A stretch of 64,000 bases of DNA from Fructobacillus apis (GTDB lineage: Bacteria > Bacillota > Bacilli > Lactobacillales > Lactobacillaceae), in contig NZ_JAMWYK010000002.1 in the NCBI RefSeq assembly GCF_023893635.1, positions 62,001-126,000 on the forward strand, written 5' to 3'. Positions within the stretch are counted from its first letter, which is position 1; the number at the start of each line of letters is the position of its first letter. The position numbers were made by a program, and so were the translations under genes. Under the pieces are notes generated by a model. It did not search any database, was not told where the DNA came from, and saw only the letters and a program-made list of their open reading frames with translations. Below, piece after piece: positions 32,781 through 42,010 of this stretch.

Positions 32781-33112
32781 TATTTAGCACCGCCTTCCGT
32801 TAATTGCTTTACAAGCGTTTCCAACTTCGTAATGCGTACGTTTTGCGCGGTCATTTGCGTCATCGTTGACTTGACAATTGTAGCCATACGTTCTTGAACT
32901 GGGTTACTATTATTTTGATTTAGAACTTCGTTAAAGTTTTTTAATTCTTCTTCGTCTGATTTCCAACATCCGTTTAATTCATCCCATTTTGCAAACATAA
33001 CATTTGAAGGGTCGATAGCCGTTGAGTTTTCAGGTTGTTCCATTTGCTTAACTGCATGAAGATATCTTTTGCTCGTTTCATCAAAAATATAAAACCATTT
33101 TTCGTTATTCAT
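32780..33112 (-). CDS. Phage baseplate-adjacent protein, unknown
   Basis: 110 aa. N-terminus WFYIFDETSKRYLHAVKQM, C-terminal predicted coiled coil (VRITKLETLVKQL). Similar short proteins with a F-Y-x-F-D start occur between receptor-binding protein genes and holins in LAB phages. Exact role unknown. Confidence 0.6.
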   Translation of the reverse strand: MNNEKWFYIFDETSKRYLHAVKQMEQPENSTAIDPSNVMFAKWDELNGCWKSDEEELKNFNEVLNQNNSNPVQERMATIVKSTMTQMTAQNVRITKLETLVKQLTEGGAK

Positions 33113-33120
33113 GATTCCTC

Positions 33121-33576
33121 CTATTCTGGAAAGTCATCCTGCGTGATATAAGTTACGAACGAACTCACATATCCGGTATTAAAAGATTTTGAAACACCAA
33201 CATTTCCATTATCAGCGATAAACAACATCCCAATATCCGTTGTTGAAACAGAACTAAATACAATAGATAAAGGTCGAAAACCAGGTTTAATCATTGGTTT
33301 TCCATAATTCATTGTTGCCCCACCAACAGTTGAAATGTTTCCAATATCTCCGTAGAAATTTAACGTAACAAGGTTTCCAACTCTTCGTAGTTTAATTTGG
33401 AACGTTCCTTCATTAGCATCTGATTCATAAACCTTCTGCCCAGGATTGACAATTAGTTCCCCCTTAACCGTCAGGTCGTTGACCGTCTGGTCACGGTTAG
33501 GGTCATCTAGTTCATCGAAGTTGTTGTTGATGACGTCGATACTCTCGTTCGACATACCTTTAAAAATATGCTTCAT
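33121..33576 (-). CDS. Putative receptor-binding/baseplate tip protein
   Basis: 151 aa. N-terminal MKHIFKGMSNESIDVINNNF is a trimerisation-type start followed by a Gly/Val/Thr-rich beta region (VGNLVTLNFYGDIGNIS). Position after the baseplate protein and before XkdX suits a host-binding protein. Confidence 0.6.
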   Translation of the reverse strand: MKHIFKGMSNESIDVINNNFDELDDPNRDQTVNDLTVKGELIVNPGQKVYESDANEGTFQIKLRRVGNLVTLNFYGDIGNISTVGGATMNYGKPMIKPGFRPLSIVFSSVSTTDIGMLFIADNGNVGVSKSFNTGYVSSFVTYITQDDFPE

Positions 33577-33586
33577 TTTTTCCTCC

Positions 33587-34321
33587 TTAGTTTAGGCGGA
33601 ACTCGATTGTTCGAATCCCGTCAATTAAATAAAAGTCGTTCCCGTGACGTTCTAATTCCCCGTCTACCTTATAATCAAGCGGCAAGATAACCTTAACCGT
33701 GTTGGCGTCTAAGTGAATCACGTTTCGAATGACAGAAGCTCTATCTGTACCACCAAATAAGCCGTCTGGTTCAGTCCCAAATCCATTAGGAGCTGTACCG
33801 ATAGCCCAATCGTAAGTGAAAACATCAACGGTAGGCATGTGTCCTAAATTGTGCTTGATGGTTACTTCGAATCCTTGGGGCACATACTTAGACAATAGGT
33901 TTTCGATATTTTCGAACCGCTTGTCTAATACGTCAAAGCTGCCGTATGTTTCACTGTTTCGCGCGTCGATAACCTCGCTATCCTGAGTCGCACCACTCAA
34001 CACACCAGTGAAACGGCCCTCCAAATCTGTCTGCCGTTTTTCGACTTGCGACTGACGATCAGAGTTTTTATCAATCAGTTCCTTGTTGCTGTGCCATTTT
34101 GTGCTTAGCCACTCAACAAAAAGAGCCAATGCCTCTCGGACATCGACTCCCCATTGTTTTTCACGCAGCCATTTAGCTAACGTGCGGCTGTTCTTATCCA
34201 CAACGCCATTATTAATGTCATTCGTGAACTCGTTTTCACTCGGAATGTGCGTTGGGTCACGGTAATCATCACCATTTCCGGCCTGCGGTGTCATATCCAC
34301 GAAACCTTTATCGTTTGCCAT
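33587..34321 (-). CDS. Putative baseplate (BppU-like) structural protein
   Basis: 244 aa. Helical N-terminal half with ALALFVEWLSTKW and a coiled-coil stretch (DRQSQVEKRQTDLEGRF), then a beta-rich C-terminal domain (YVPQGFEVTIKHNLGHMPTVDV). It is immediately downstream of Tal (2 nt), as expected of a baseplate component. Confidence 0.65.
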   Translation of the reverse strand: MANDKGFVDMTPQAGNGDDYRDPTHIPSENEFTNDINNGVVDKNSRTLAKWLREKQWGVDVREALALFVEWLSTKWHSNKELIDKNSDRQSQVEKRQTDLEGRFTGVLSGATQDSEVIDARNSETYGSFDVLDKRFENIENLLSKYVPQGFEVTIKHNLGHMPTVDVFTYDWAIGTAPNGFGTEPDGLFGGTDRASVIRNVIHLDANTVKVILPLDYKVDGELERHGNDFYLIDGIRTIEFRLN

Positions 34322-34323
34322 TT

Positions 34324-36243
34324 CTACTCCTTTCTCAAATAACGCTCCTTAAAGCGGTTTGAATAATCTTTGTTCATATCAACATTGCCAGTGATACCAC
34401 TGACTGACCCAGTACTTGTGTATTGCCATAAATCATAAGCATGGTCTGGTGGCGTTGCACGATAAGCCGGAATCATCACTGAACCTGCTCGGCCGACGTT
34501 GAGATTAAACGATCTGTACAAGTGGTTAGAGATATACAAGACAATCTTGTTATCAGCAACGCCCAAGCTATTCAACTTGTTCATGTAGGCTTCAACAATT
34601 CCTCGCATATCGTTGCCCGTGGTCTCTTCTACGTCAACCATATAGAAGCGAGGCGACTTGCCATTTCCTGCCTGCTGTGTTCTCGTATAAAGCGCCTGTG
34701 CCTCTTTTTCTGCACTAACAGTGTCATCAGCCGTCATGTACGAATAAACGGCATAATTAGCTCCTGTGCGTCCTAAGGCAGATATGTTTTGTTGATACTT
34801 TAAATCAGCACGATTGGCGCCATACTGAACGCGAACAATTGCCAAGGACAGTCCCGACTGAACCACCTTTGACCAGTCAATGTCTCCCTGGAACTCTGAT
34901 ACGTCAATGATGACTCCTTCGTGATACTGCGCTTCTTGTTGGCTTTCTAGTTCCTTCAATCGTTTTTGCAACTCGGCAATTTCCGCATCTTGTTCTGGAA
35001 TACGATTCGTCGTTTCAACCAGCTCTTTGATACGGTTCTTCAAATCATTAGCCGTCTGTTGTGCATTCTGCCTTTGTTGTTCGGCATACTGCATGGCCGC
35101 CTGATAGTCGAGCTGATACTGCGACAAGGTTCGGTTCTTAGTGCCAATCGTTAAGGACATCTTGTGTGGTTGCGTAATATCTAACTTCTTAGCAACAACC
35201 TGCAAATCTTCAACCAATCCTAAAAACTGGTCATGGATGGGGTAAAAGTTGCCCATTTCAAAGGACTTGTAAGTCGGGTCTAAAAGCGAAATATCAACCA
35301 CATCAACGGACCAAGTCAAGAGACCCACTCGTTGCTTTTGCAGGTATTCTTGCCCTTTCGTCTTCAAGATACTAGGCACCTTCACGTTGTTCCATTCGAC
35401 CGCCTTTTGAATAATTCCAAATCGACTGACCAAAGCCGTATCATCTAAGTATCGAATCCCATTATTGACCGACTCAATCGTCGTTTTTGGTTGAGCAGCG
35501 GCCGTGTCATCACTGGACTGTTCCGTCTGCCCCTGTTCAAGCGGCGACCCAATTGGCACTAGTCGAGTGATAATGTCTCGGACATCATACTCACGCTTGG
35601 CACTCTTAAGGTTCTTACCCAACTTGATGGGTGTGTCGATATGTTCGCCAACACTGGCTAAATACTCCAACACTAATTGACCATTGCCATCACGATGCCA
35701 AATTAAAAAGCCGCCTAAGCGACTGACCAGCTTGTCTTTAATTGTGTCAAAAGTGTCTTGAGCATCATCCGTGTAACGATAGACATTGTCCGTACTATTA
35801 ACGACGGTTACACGACCTAATTGGAAACGCTTGTAGGGCTCAACTTGCCGATTGTGCTCATCGACAATCATCTGCAAGAAGTCACGAATGCTCGTGTTTT
35901 GAACCTTGCGATAAACCTGCGTGCTATCGTGCAAATAGGCCAAACAGTCCTCGCACTGTAACGTTTGGGTGTGGCTACCACTAAACGCCCCGTCAATCTT
36001 TACCACGCGCCCGTCAAAGGCGACTTTCCCTGTGTTGGTATCAATCACCTTAACAAGGTTAGCAATGGCTTCTGACTGACGATAGAGGCTATTTTTCATT
36101 GTGATAGTAAATGAGGCGGTCGATACGCCGTTAAACTGCATATCCAATTCACCAGAAATGGCCTTATTGCCATAGTTACGTGGTTCATGAAGAACCTCGC
36201 CCACTTGGTCACTGGCGTTTTTATAAACAATTACTCGATACAT
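34324..36243 (-). CDS. Tail-associated lysin (Tal) with C-terminal GH25 domain
   Basis: 639 aa. N-terminal 370 residues are the gp27-like prophage tail/endopeptidase fold (ISGELDMQFNGVSTASFTITM, VYRYTDDAQDTFDTIKDKLV). A coiled coil (375-435) follows. Residues 440-639 form a GH25 muramidase (VIIDVSEFQGDIDWSKV, FYMVDVEETTGNDM, AYDLWQYTSTG). The second muramidase in this phage, besides the endolysin, probably opens the wall during DNA entry. Confidence 0.85.
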   Translation of the reverse strand: MYRVIVYKNASDQVGEVLHEPRNYGNKAISGELDMQFNGVSTASFTITMKNSLYRQSEAIANLVKVIDTNTGKVAFDGRVVKIDGAFSGSHTQTLQCEDCLAYLHDSTQVYRKVQNTSIRDFLQMIVDEHNRQVEPYKRFQLGRVTVVNSTDNVYRYTDDAQDTFDTIKDKLVSRLGGFLIWHRDGNGQLVLEYLASVGEHIDTPIKLGKNLKSAKREYDVRDIITRLVPIGSPLEQGQTEQSSDDTAAAQPKTTIESVNNGIRYLDDTALVSRFGIIQKAVEWNNVKVPSILKTKGQEYLQKQRVGLLTWSVDVVDISLLDPTYKSFEMGNFYPIHDQFLGLVEDLQVVAKKLDITQPHKMSLTIGTKNRTLSQYQLDYQAAMQYAEQQRQNAQQTANDLKNRIKELVETTNRIPEQDAEIAELQKRLKELESQQEAQYHEGVIIDVSEFQGDIDWSKVVQSGLSLAIVRVQYGANRADLKYQQNISALGRTGANYAVYSYMTADDTVSAEKEAQALYTRTQQAGNGKSPRFYMVDVEETTGNDMRGIVEAYMNKLNSLGVADNKIVLYISNHLYRSFNLNVGRAGSVMIPAYRATPPDHAYDLWQYTSTGSVSGITGNVDMNKDYSNRFKERYLRKE

Positions 36244-36962
36244 TAGAGCAACACCTCACTTTGAATAACAAAACGAATCGTTGCCTTGCCCCTAATCGTC
36301 ACATGGTTGTTGCCACGCTCCAGAGAAAATAGGTAGTCCTTCGCCTTCTCAGGGCTGAATTGGTACGACTGCCCATTCTTGATTACTTCAATGACATCAC
36401 TCGTCACAACGGTTGGACTTAGGCTATTTTCGCCAATGTTCATCAAATCAAGTTCACGTTGCCCGTCAACTTCGTATGAAAACGGTTGAATGAAATCGTT
36501 ATCGAAGTCAAAGCTATCCCAATCGTCATAGTTATCAACACTGCTATTATTTTTGATAGCAAACGGGTAGAGGTCAAAATCGATACTTAAAACTAACTTG
36601 TTGTTAGCTTGGTCATCATCAATTTTAACGTTCTTGGCTTTGCCAACCCAGTAATAACCCTTATCGTGACTGTCATAGAGGCGTTGGTCAAACGGCGCCA
36701 TAATCATTCGCTTAACCTTGTTTTCTACGAGCTTTCGCTCCGAATAAGCAACGTTTGGCATCGTAAATTGATAAGTAATCGTTCGCTGGTCATAAAAGCG
36801 TTCACCAGTGATATTGGAGAAGTCCAAGATTCCGTTGGCATAACTTAAGTTTTCAGTGACCGTCTTTTCCGAAGGAGTGGGCGCGTCTCGCTCGACCAAA
36901 TAAAAACCTTCTTCCTTAGAATCAAACTGACCAAATTCTATTTTTTCAACAATGTCAATCAT
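36243..36962 (-). CDS. Distal tail protein (Dit)
   Basis: 239 aa, siphovirus-type tail component family: N-terminal GFYLVERDAPTPSEK, then FYDQRTITYQFTMP and MIMAPFDQRLYDSHDKGYYWVGK typical of the galectin/belt domain. Lies between the tape measure and Tal; overlaps the former by 4 nt and the latter by 1 nt. Confidence 0.85.
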   Translation of the reverse strand: MIDIVEKIEFGQFDSKEEGFYLVERDAPTPSEKTVTENLSYANGILDFSNITGERFYDQRTITYQFTMPNVAYSERKLVENKVKRMIMAPFDQRLYDSHDKGYYWVGKAKNVKIDDDQANNKLVLSIDFDLYPFAIKNNSSVDNYDDWDSFDFDNDFIQPFSYEVDGQRELDLMNIGENSLSPTVVTSDVIEVIKNGQSYQFSPEKAKDYLFSLERGNNHVTIRGKATIRFVIQSEVLL

Positions 36963-39229
36963 AGTTGGTTGCGCCTCCTATCAGTCATAATGTCTCCCAG
37001 TGCGCCGTCATATCCATTGGCCGTTGCGCCAATCATTTGATTACCGTTAATAGTAATCACTTGGCCTTCGCGAATAGCCTTCACGACTTCTCGCAATAAC
37101 CCATTGGTTGAGTTATTAGCCGTCAATTCAACTTGGTTAATACTTCGGTTTGTCTGACTTGTATCAGCACTTAGCTGTCCGCTAAACTCGCTTTCAAGAT
37201 TATCAGCCATACCTGAAAGATTAGATTTAACAGTTTTGTAGCCATTCATAATACCGTTGTTCAACCCATCCATAATGGCATTACCTGCCGGGGTTAGCAA
37301 AACCTTATCGTATGAATAAGGCCCCTTCAATTTAGGGATGGCGTCGGTGATATCTTTAAAAATTTTCTTTCCCTTTTCCCAGGTTTCCTTCACTCCTTTG
37401 ACAAAACCATCAATAATTGCCTTACCTGCTCGGAACAAATCAATATCCATAGCTTCACTGATAGTCTTTCGAACACCATTAAAGATAGACCTTGCAATAT
37501 CTGAAAATCCACTAATAGCATTATTAAACTGACTTACAATCCAATTTCCAATTTGGCCAACAATTTGTCCAATAGCATTTAGACTATTAGAAAAAATCGA
37601 TGTTACACCATCCCAAATTGCTCCAGCAATGTTTGAGATAGCCTCCATCGCTCCGGACCAATCGCCGGTTATAAGGCTCGTGGCTAGCTTGATGAGGTTA
37701 GCAACCACATTAATTGCTATTGAGATAATCGCCGTAATATTGTTCCATGCCGTTGAGATTACGATAACAATGATATTCCAAACCGTTTTTATCGTAATCA
37801 TGATTGAATTAAAAGCCGTTGTAATAATGTTCCAAATAACACTAATCCACATACCAATCTCAGAAGCAATGACTTCCAACACTGGCAAAACTACTTCTTT
37901 TAGAGCGTTCATCGCTTCGTTAAAAATTGGAGCTAAAGCACTTAGAGAGTTTTTTAAGAATTCTACAAAGTCTGCCCACAATTGCTTTCCTATTTTTGTC
38001 TGGGTAAAGAACCAAACTAGGGCACCAACAAGGGCTACGACTGCTAACACAATTGCTCCGATAGGGTTAGCCCCAGTAGCAACATTAAAAGCAAACATGG
38101 CCGCTTTAGCTGCGCCTATTGAAGCACGAACGTTATTAAATGCAAATACAATTAGTTGGATTTCTTTAACAATACTTGATATTACGGCGGTTGCTTTCAT
38201 CGTTATCATGAATGCTTTAAAAGCAATTGTAGCTGACAATATTCCGGCTACTAAAGGACCTAGCCAATCTTTGTTGTTTTCAACAAAACTGAACAAACCG
38301 CTTAGCATGGATACAACTTCAGGAATAGCTGAACCTATAAATGTATTAATCTTAGCAGAGGCTGACTTGATAGTAGTTGTCACTTGATCCAATAGTCCTG
38401 CAATTCCTCGGTTAATACCTGCAGACTTAAGCCCATTATCAACGGATGTCAGAGAATCTGTAATCCCTTTGACAATGGCGTTCTTCATGTTGGCGAATGA
38501 CGTGTTAATTCCACCAGTTGCGGTTCGAGCGGTTGTTGCGAAGCCGTTTAATCCTCCATCAAGCTGCATAAATCGGTCATTTAGTTGAGACATTGTTATG
38601 TCTCCACTTTGCAATTTGGCATACAAGTCTTTTTGAGCAGAATCCCCGGTTAAACCAAAGGACTTTGCCACTTCGTTTAAGGCATAAGGCATTGTTTCTT
38701 GAAGCGTTTTCCAAGATTGCATATCAACCTTACCAGCAGCCAACATTTGGCTGTATTGCTGAACACCACGGCTTGCATCGGCCGCGCTTGCACCAGAAGC
38801 CAAGAAAGCATCGTTAAGAGCGTTAGCGGTATCTGCACCTTTTTTGGCAGAACCGGTCAATATAGCAAAGCTTTGTGCGTTTTTAGTGATGTCTTGTAAA
38901 GCAGTTGGAAGACCTTCAATTCCGCTCTTCAAAACATTAATAGCCTGATTTGTGTCATCAGTGCTGTAGCCCATTTGCTTCATCACTTTTGGGTATTGAT
39001 TCAACGTATCAAAACGGGCAACCGCACTACCTACGCTATCTTTAACGGTATCTAGTCCTTTACTAACAACAGTAAAAACACCAGCTCCTTTGGCGATGCC
39101 AGCTAAACTATCCGTCAGCTTTTTAGGTTCTTGAGCGGTATCGTGCATATTCCGCTTAATCTTATCAAGCGGACCGGAAAACATATCCTTTAAGCTAAAA
39201 ACAGCATTAATGCTGTAATTATCTGCCAT
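36959..39229 (-). CDS. Tape measure protein
   Basis: 756 aa. N-terminal TMP domain (YSINAVFSLKDMFSGPLDKI, QNMLAAGKVDMQSW-type motif), many hydrophobic helices in the middle (e.g. PIGAIVLAVVALVGALVWFF) and long helical repeats (VWNIIVIVISTAWNNI). It sets tail length. Follows the frameshifted tail chaperone genes, the universal order. Confidence 0.9.
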   Translation of the reverse strand: MADNYSINAVFSLKDMFSGPLDKIKRNMHDTAQEPKKLTDSLAGIAKGAGVFTVVSKGLDTVKDSVGSAVARFDTLNQYPKVMKQMGYSTDDTNQAINVLKSGIEGLPTALQDITKNAQSFAILTGSAKKGADTANALNDAFLASGASAADASRGVQQYSQMLAAGKVDMQSWKTLQETMPYALNEVAKSFGLTGDSAQKDLYAKLQSGDITMSQLNDRFMQLDGGLNGFATTARTATGGINTSFANMKNAIVKGITDSLTSVDNGLKSAGINRGIAGLLDQVTTTIKSASAKINTFIGSAIPEVVSMLSGLFSFVENNKDWLGPLVAGILSATIAFKAFMITMKATAVISSIVKEIQLIVFAFNNVRASIGAAKAAMFAFNVATGANPIGAIVLAVVALVGALVWFFTQTKIGKQLWADFVEFLKNSLSALAPIFNEAMNALKEVVLPVLEVIASEIGMWISVIWNIITTAFNSIMITIKTVWNIIVIVISTAWNNITAIISIAINVVANLIKLATSLITGDWSGAMEAISNIAGAIWDGVTSIFSNSLNAIGQIVGQIGNWIVSQFNNAISGFSDIARSIFNGVRKTISEAMDIDLFRAGKAIIDGFVKGVKETWEKGKKIFKDITDAIPKLKGPYSYDKVLLTPAGNAIMDGLNNGIMNGYKTVKSNLSGMADNLESEFSGQLSADTSQTNRSINQVELTANNSTNGLLREVVKAIREGQVITINGNQMIGATANGYDGALGDIMTDRRRNQL

Positions 39230-39543
39230 TAATTACCTCCTTTCCTCAATTCTTTTAACGCTTCTTCACGAGCTTTTTTGGCTCGCTCGGACAATTCTTT
39301 TAGATGATTGACCTTCACTTCATCTTGCGCAATTTCGCCCGTAATTTGCTTGCGCATTTTTTTGAAGTCGTACATTTGCGAAGGTTCCTTAATAACATAT
39401 TTACCTTGCTCATCTGCGCCCTGAACCATGCGATTCTCAAAAGCAAAGTTTGTCATTAACTCTTTCTTGTCAATCGAGTGCAAATCATGGGCCTGCTCCC
39501 TTAGATGAAGCTCCTCCATAGTCATCATTTCAATTTGTTCCAT
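39229..39543 (-). CDS. Tail assembly chaperone, T part (made by -1 frameshift from G)
   Basis: The ATG-initiated frame has 104 aa, but it is open upstream without stop for many codons and reads LIRRAFYVWPSASMEQ across the end of the G gene. That is the usual GT junction. The natural product is therefore G-T fused by -1 slippage before 39579. I could not identify a textbook heptamer; the sequence around GGCAAAC (about 39604) is the nearest candidate. Confidence 0.75.
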   Translation of the reverse strand: MEQIEMMTMEELHLREQAHDLHSIDKKELMTNFAFENRMVQGADEQGKYVIKEPSQMYDFKKMRKQITGEIAQDEVKVNHLKELSERAKKAREEALKELRKGGN

Positions 39544-39578
39544 GCTGGCACTAGGCCATACATAGAATGCTCGACGAA

Positions 39579-39986
39579 TTAAGCTGGAGTATTTGAGTTT
39601 GCCGTCAGGCTTCCGTCCTTCATTGCTTCTTCCATCTTCTTGTCCATGTTGTCGAACGTTTCCTTGATTGGATTGATAATCTTTGACACCGTCGTCTTGG
39701 TTAATGGACTGGTTACTAATAAATTTTCAACGGCTTCAAATGCCTCGTCCAAATCGTCCGCATTTTCAACGTCCGCTTGAACATCTGCTTCGCTTTTACC
39801 TGACATTGCAGACAATGCTTTTGTAAGAGCGAAGGCGTCCCCACCTACAATTCCCATGACGATGTTTCCCATCGCTTCGATATTGTTTTCAAAATCGTTC
39901 TTCACAATTCCAAAAGCAGACAAGAACTTAAATGTAACCTTCAAGTCGTATTGGTTTCCGTTAATAGTAATCGTTGTTTGTGCCAT
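39579..39986 (-). CDS. Tail assembly chaperone, G part
   Basis: 135 aa. N-terminal TTITINGNQYDLKVTFKFLSAFG is the phage tail assembly chaperone (TAC) fold. It ends in a region where the -1 frame is open, giving the GT protein with the next ORF. Follows the major tail protein. Confidence 0.8.
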   Translation of the reverse strand: MAQTTITINGNQYDLKVTFKFLSAFGIVKNDFENNIEAMGNIVMGIVGGDAFALTKALSAMSGKSEADVQADVENADDLDEAFEAVENLLVTSPLTKTTVSKIINPIKETFDNMDKKMEEAMKDGSLTANSNTPA

Positions 39987-40054
39987 AATTAATTCCTTTC
40001 ATAATCAGCCGCCCTTTCCAGTACTGTGTATTTACTCGGCGACGTTTAGTTAAT

Positions 40055-40630
40055 TTACTTAGATGGTGTAGCGGATGAAGATTGTGTACCCTTTTTCTCC
40101 GTACCATAATCTGGTGCTTCATCAATTGGGGTAACTTCTGTTGGGTTCTTCACTGTGTCACGGAAGAAGTTTTTAACAGTAGCAACGTCTACGGCAGATA
40201 CCGTTGCAAGACCCTTAACCAATTCACCAGAAATGGTCAAAGTGGTCTTGATCGTGGTGTTGCTATCAACTTCGGCTGGAACTTCCCAATCAGACAAGTA
40301 CCCGACACCATATTGCGCCACATACTTGCCATTTTGTGGATCTTGAGAAAAGTCAATTTCCCATACTTCAACTTCCAGGCCCTTCTTTTGGGCATAAGCC
40401 AAAACTTGATTTGTCAAATCATCCGAAGCAATGGCCTCAATGTCGATAGTCGTTTCCAACGTTCCAGCAGAAACGATGTTGCCATCCTTAGTTGGCGTTG
40501 AATCATTTTTGCGACTATTCTTAATTGAATGAGTCGTTTGCAAGGCCAATCGTGTTGCACTCGCCTTATCCTTATCCTGGAACAAGCGGAACATCAAGAC
40601 CTTGTCCTTACCCTTAAGTGGTGTATTCAT
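40055..40630 (-). CDS. Major tail protein
   Basis: 191 aa, TP901-1-like tube protein: GKDKVLMFRLFQDKDKASATRLA, KDGNIVSAGTLETTIDIEAIA, WEIDFSQDPQNGKYVAQYGVGYL. Upstream of the tail chaperones. Confidence 0.85.
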   Translation of the reverse strand: MNTPLKGKDKVLMFRLFQDKDKASATRLALQTTHSIKNSRKNDSTPTKDGNIVSAGTLETTIDIEAIASDDLTNQVLAYAQKKGLEVEVWEIDFSQDPQNGKYVAQYGVGYLSDWEVPAEVDSNTTIKTTLTISGELVKGLATVSAVDVATVKNFFRDTVKNPTEVTPIDEAPDYGTEKKGTQSSSATPSK

Positions 40631-40645
40631 TCTTGTATCTCCTTC

Positions 40646-41026
40646 TTATAAATACTGAATATCAAGTTCCAAAACCCCGTGCCACAACGGGATATCCGTT
40701 GATTGATCAGCAATCATTTGCTGACTGGTGTTGGTCACTTGATATTTGAAGTTATCTGTATGTTGATAATTGATAACTGTGGCTTGTAAATCATCCATGA
40801 TATCTAGCACTTCAGAACGGTGATTGAACTCCGCATACACATCGATTTGAATATGTGTTGTCCCTAACATCCGCCCTTTAGTTTGAATATCTGTGTTTTG
40901 CTGATTACCGACAAAAACAAAAGGATATGACTGGTTTTCATCCGGCAAATAGTCGAATGTGTCATATCCTTGTTTTTTTGACAGTTCAATTACTGTCTGA
41001 AATATTTCGTTGTACGGGTTGCTCAT
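40646..41026 (-). CDS. Tail terminator (DUF806-like)
   Basis: 126 aa. YNEIFQTVIELSKKQGYDTFDYLP at the N-terminus and PYPFVFVG-like SYPFVFVGNQQ with THIQIDVYAE match DUF806 tail-component proteins. Overlaps the gp10 gene by 4 nt. Confidence 0.75.
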   Translation of the reverse strand: MSNPYNEIFQTVIELSKKQGYDTFDYLPDENQSYPFVFVGNQQNTDIQTKGRMLGTTHIQIDVYAEFNHRSEVLDIMDDLQATVINYQHTDNFKYQVTNTSQQMIADQSTDIPLWHGVLELDIQYL

Positions 41027-41406
41027 TTTGCCAACCTCTTTAGCTTTGAAATAAAGCTACTTCTTTCTTTGATGAACGGCGTGCCAAGATACTTACGGGC
41101 CGTTTGATAACGTGTTCCATATTCCTGATAAGCTGCGTAATCAGTATTGAATGAAACCATGCCAGTGTAGTCAGTAATTGTTACTTTTTGGCTGCGCTTT
41201 AATGTTCCACCTACATATCCTTTTGGCTTCTTTGACTTAACAGAGTAGCGCTGGCCATATCCAACAGGAACAAGTTCCAAACTCTTTCTTGCAACATTGA
41301 CTGTTGACTCTTTGACAGCTTCTTTGGCTTCTTTCATCTTGCCAACTTCATCAATTCGCTTAATCAAATCATCAAAACCATCAAATTTTACTTCAAAGTC
41401 TGCCAC
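41023..41406 (-). CDS. HK97 gp10-like head-tail/tail completion protein
   Basis: 127 aa. DFEVKFDGFDDLIKRIDEVG at the N-terminus and VPVGYGQRYSVKSKK, ending with AAYQEYGTRYQTARKYLGTPFI, the HK97-gp10 C-terminal pattern (Y-x-x-x-x-E-x-GT). Joins tail tube and connector. Confidence 0.85.
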   Translation of the reverse strand: MADFEVKFDGFDDLIKRIDEVGKMKEAKEAVKESTVNVARKSLELVPVGYGQRYSVKSKKPKGYVGGTLKRSQKVTITDYTGMVSFNTDYAAYQEYGTRYQTARKYLGTPFIKERSSFISKLKRLAK

Positions 41407-41665
41407 GATATTCTACCCCGTAAATAGTTGAAGCACGATCAGTATAGGTACTGTTCTCAATCTTAAAATTATCGCCATCAATTACCATGTACCCTGACCG
41501 CACATTCACCTTGTTTTGGAATCGAACCGCAATCCGTCCCTGCTTAACCGAACCAAACACTAGATTCTGGGCTTTAACTCCCATACTCGTCACGTTGACT
41601 GGGTATACTTCCTGTTGCTTGACTAACTTGTCGTCAACGAACTGCAATCGCTTGTTATACCGCAT
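41393..41665 (-). CDS. Head closure/head-tail adaptor protein
   Basis: 90 aa starting MRYNKRLQFVDDKLV (ATG 41665). The longer in-frame reading antisense-free upstream covers the previous gene in another frame and is rejected. Beta-rich product (AVRFQNKVNVRSGYMVIDG) typical of stopper/adaptor proteins between connector and gp10. Confidence 0.7.
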   Translation of the reverse strand: MRYNKRLQFVDDKLVKQQEVYPVNVTSMGVKAQNLVFGSVKQGRIAVRFQNKVNVRSGYMVIDGDNFKIENSTYTDRASTIYGVEYRGRL

Positions 41666-41669
41666 ATAA

Positions 41670-41999
41670 TCACCACATGATAATCTTTCCACGGTTCTGC
41701 TCGGCCATATATCGAGAGATTGTTGATGAATACTCATCAAAGTCACTGCTTGGATAGCTGATTGACTCTCCCTCTTGTGAATACGAAGAATAGCCCTCAT
41801 TACCCAACCGATTAAATCGAGCCAAAACAACATGCTGAATAATCGGTTCGAGCTTCTTAGGGACTGAGTCTTCATCAACTAACATGGCCAATTGGTCGCA
41901 AGTCATTACTTCTAGCGTTTTGATCACATCATCTTGTAAATTGTCCTTAATGCCCGCCAATGTCTTGACTGTATCAAGGACACTTGGCTTATCAGTCAT
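41670..41999 (-). CDS. Head-tail connector (gp6-like)
   Basis: 109 aa, helical. MTDKPSVLDTVKTLAGIKDNLQDDVIKTLEVMT then ARFNRLGNEGYSSYSQEG, the gp6/DNA-packaging connector pattern. Follows the capsid gene at 11 nt. Confidence 0.8.
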   Translation of the reverse strand: MTDKPSVLDTVKTLAGIKDNLQDDVIKTLEVMTCDQLAMLVDEDSVPKKLEPIIQHVVLARFNRLGNEGYSSYSQEGESISYPSSDFDEYSSTISRYMAEQNRGKIIMW

Positions 42000-42010
42000 T
42001 TAAGGCCTCC

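Noticed and set aside
37629-38387. 252-aa plus-strand ORF rich in Ile/Ala
   Set aside because: Shadow of the tape measure helical repeats; no SD.
41666-41878. Upstream extension of the head adaptor gene
   Set aside because: It lies within the connector gene in another frame; ATG 41665 gives a complete protein of the usual size.
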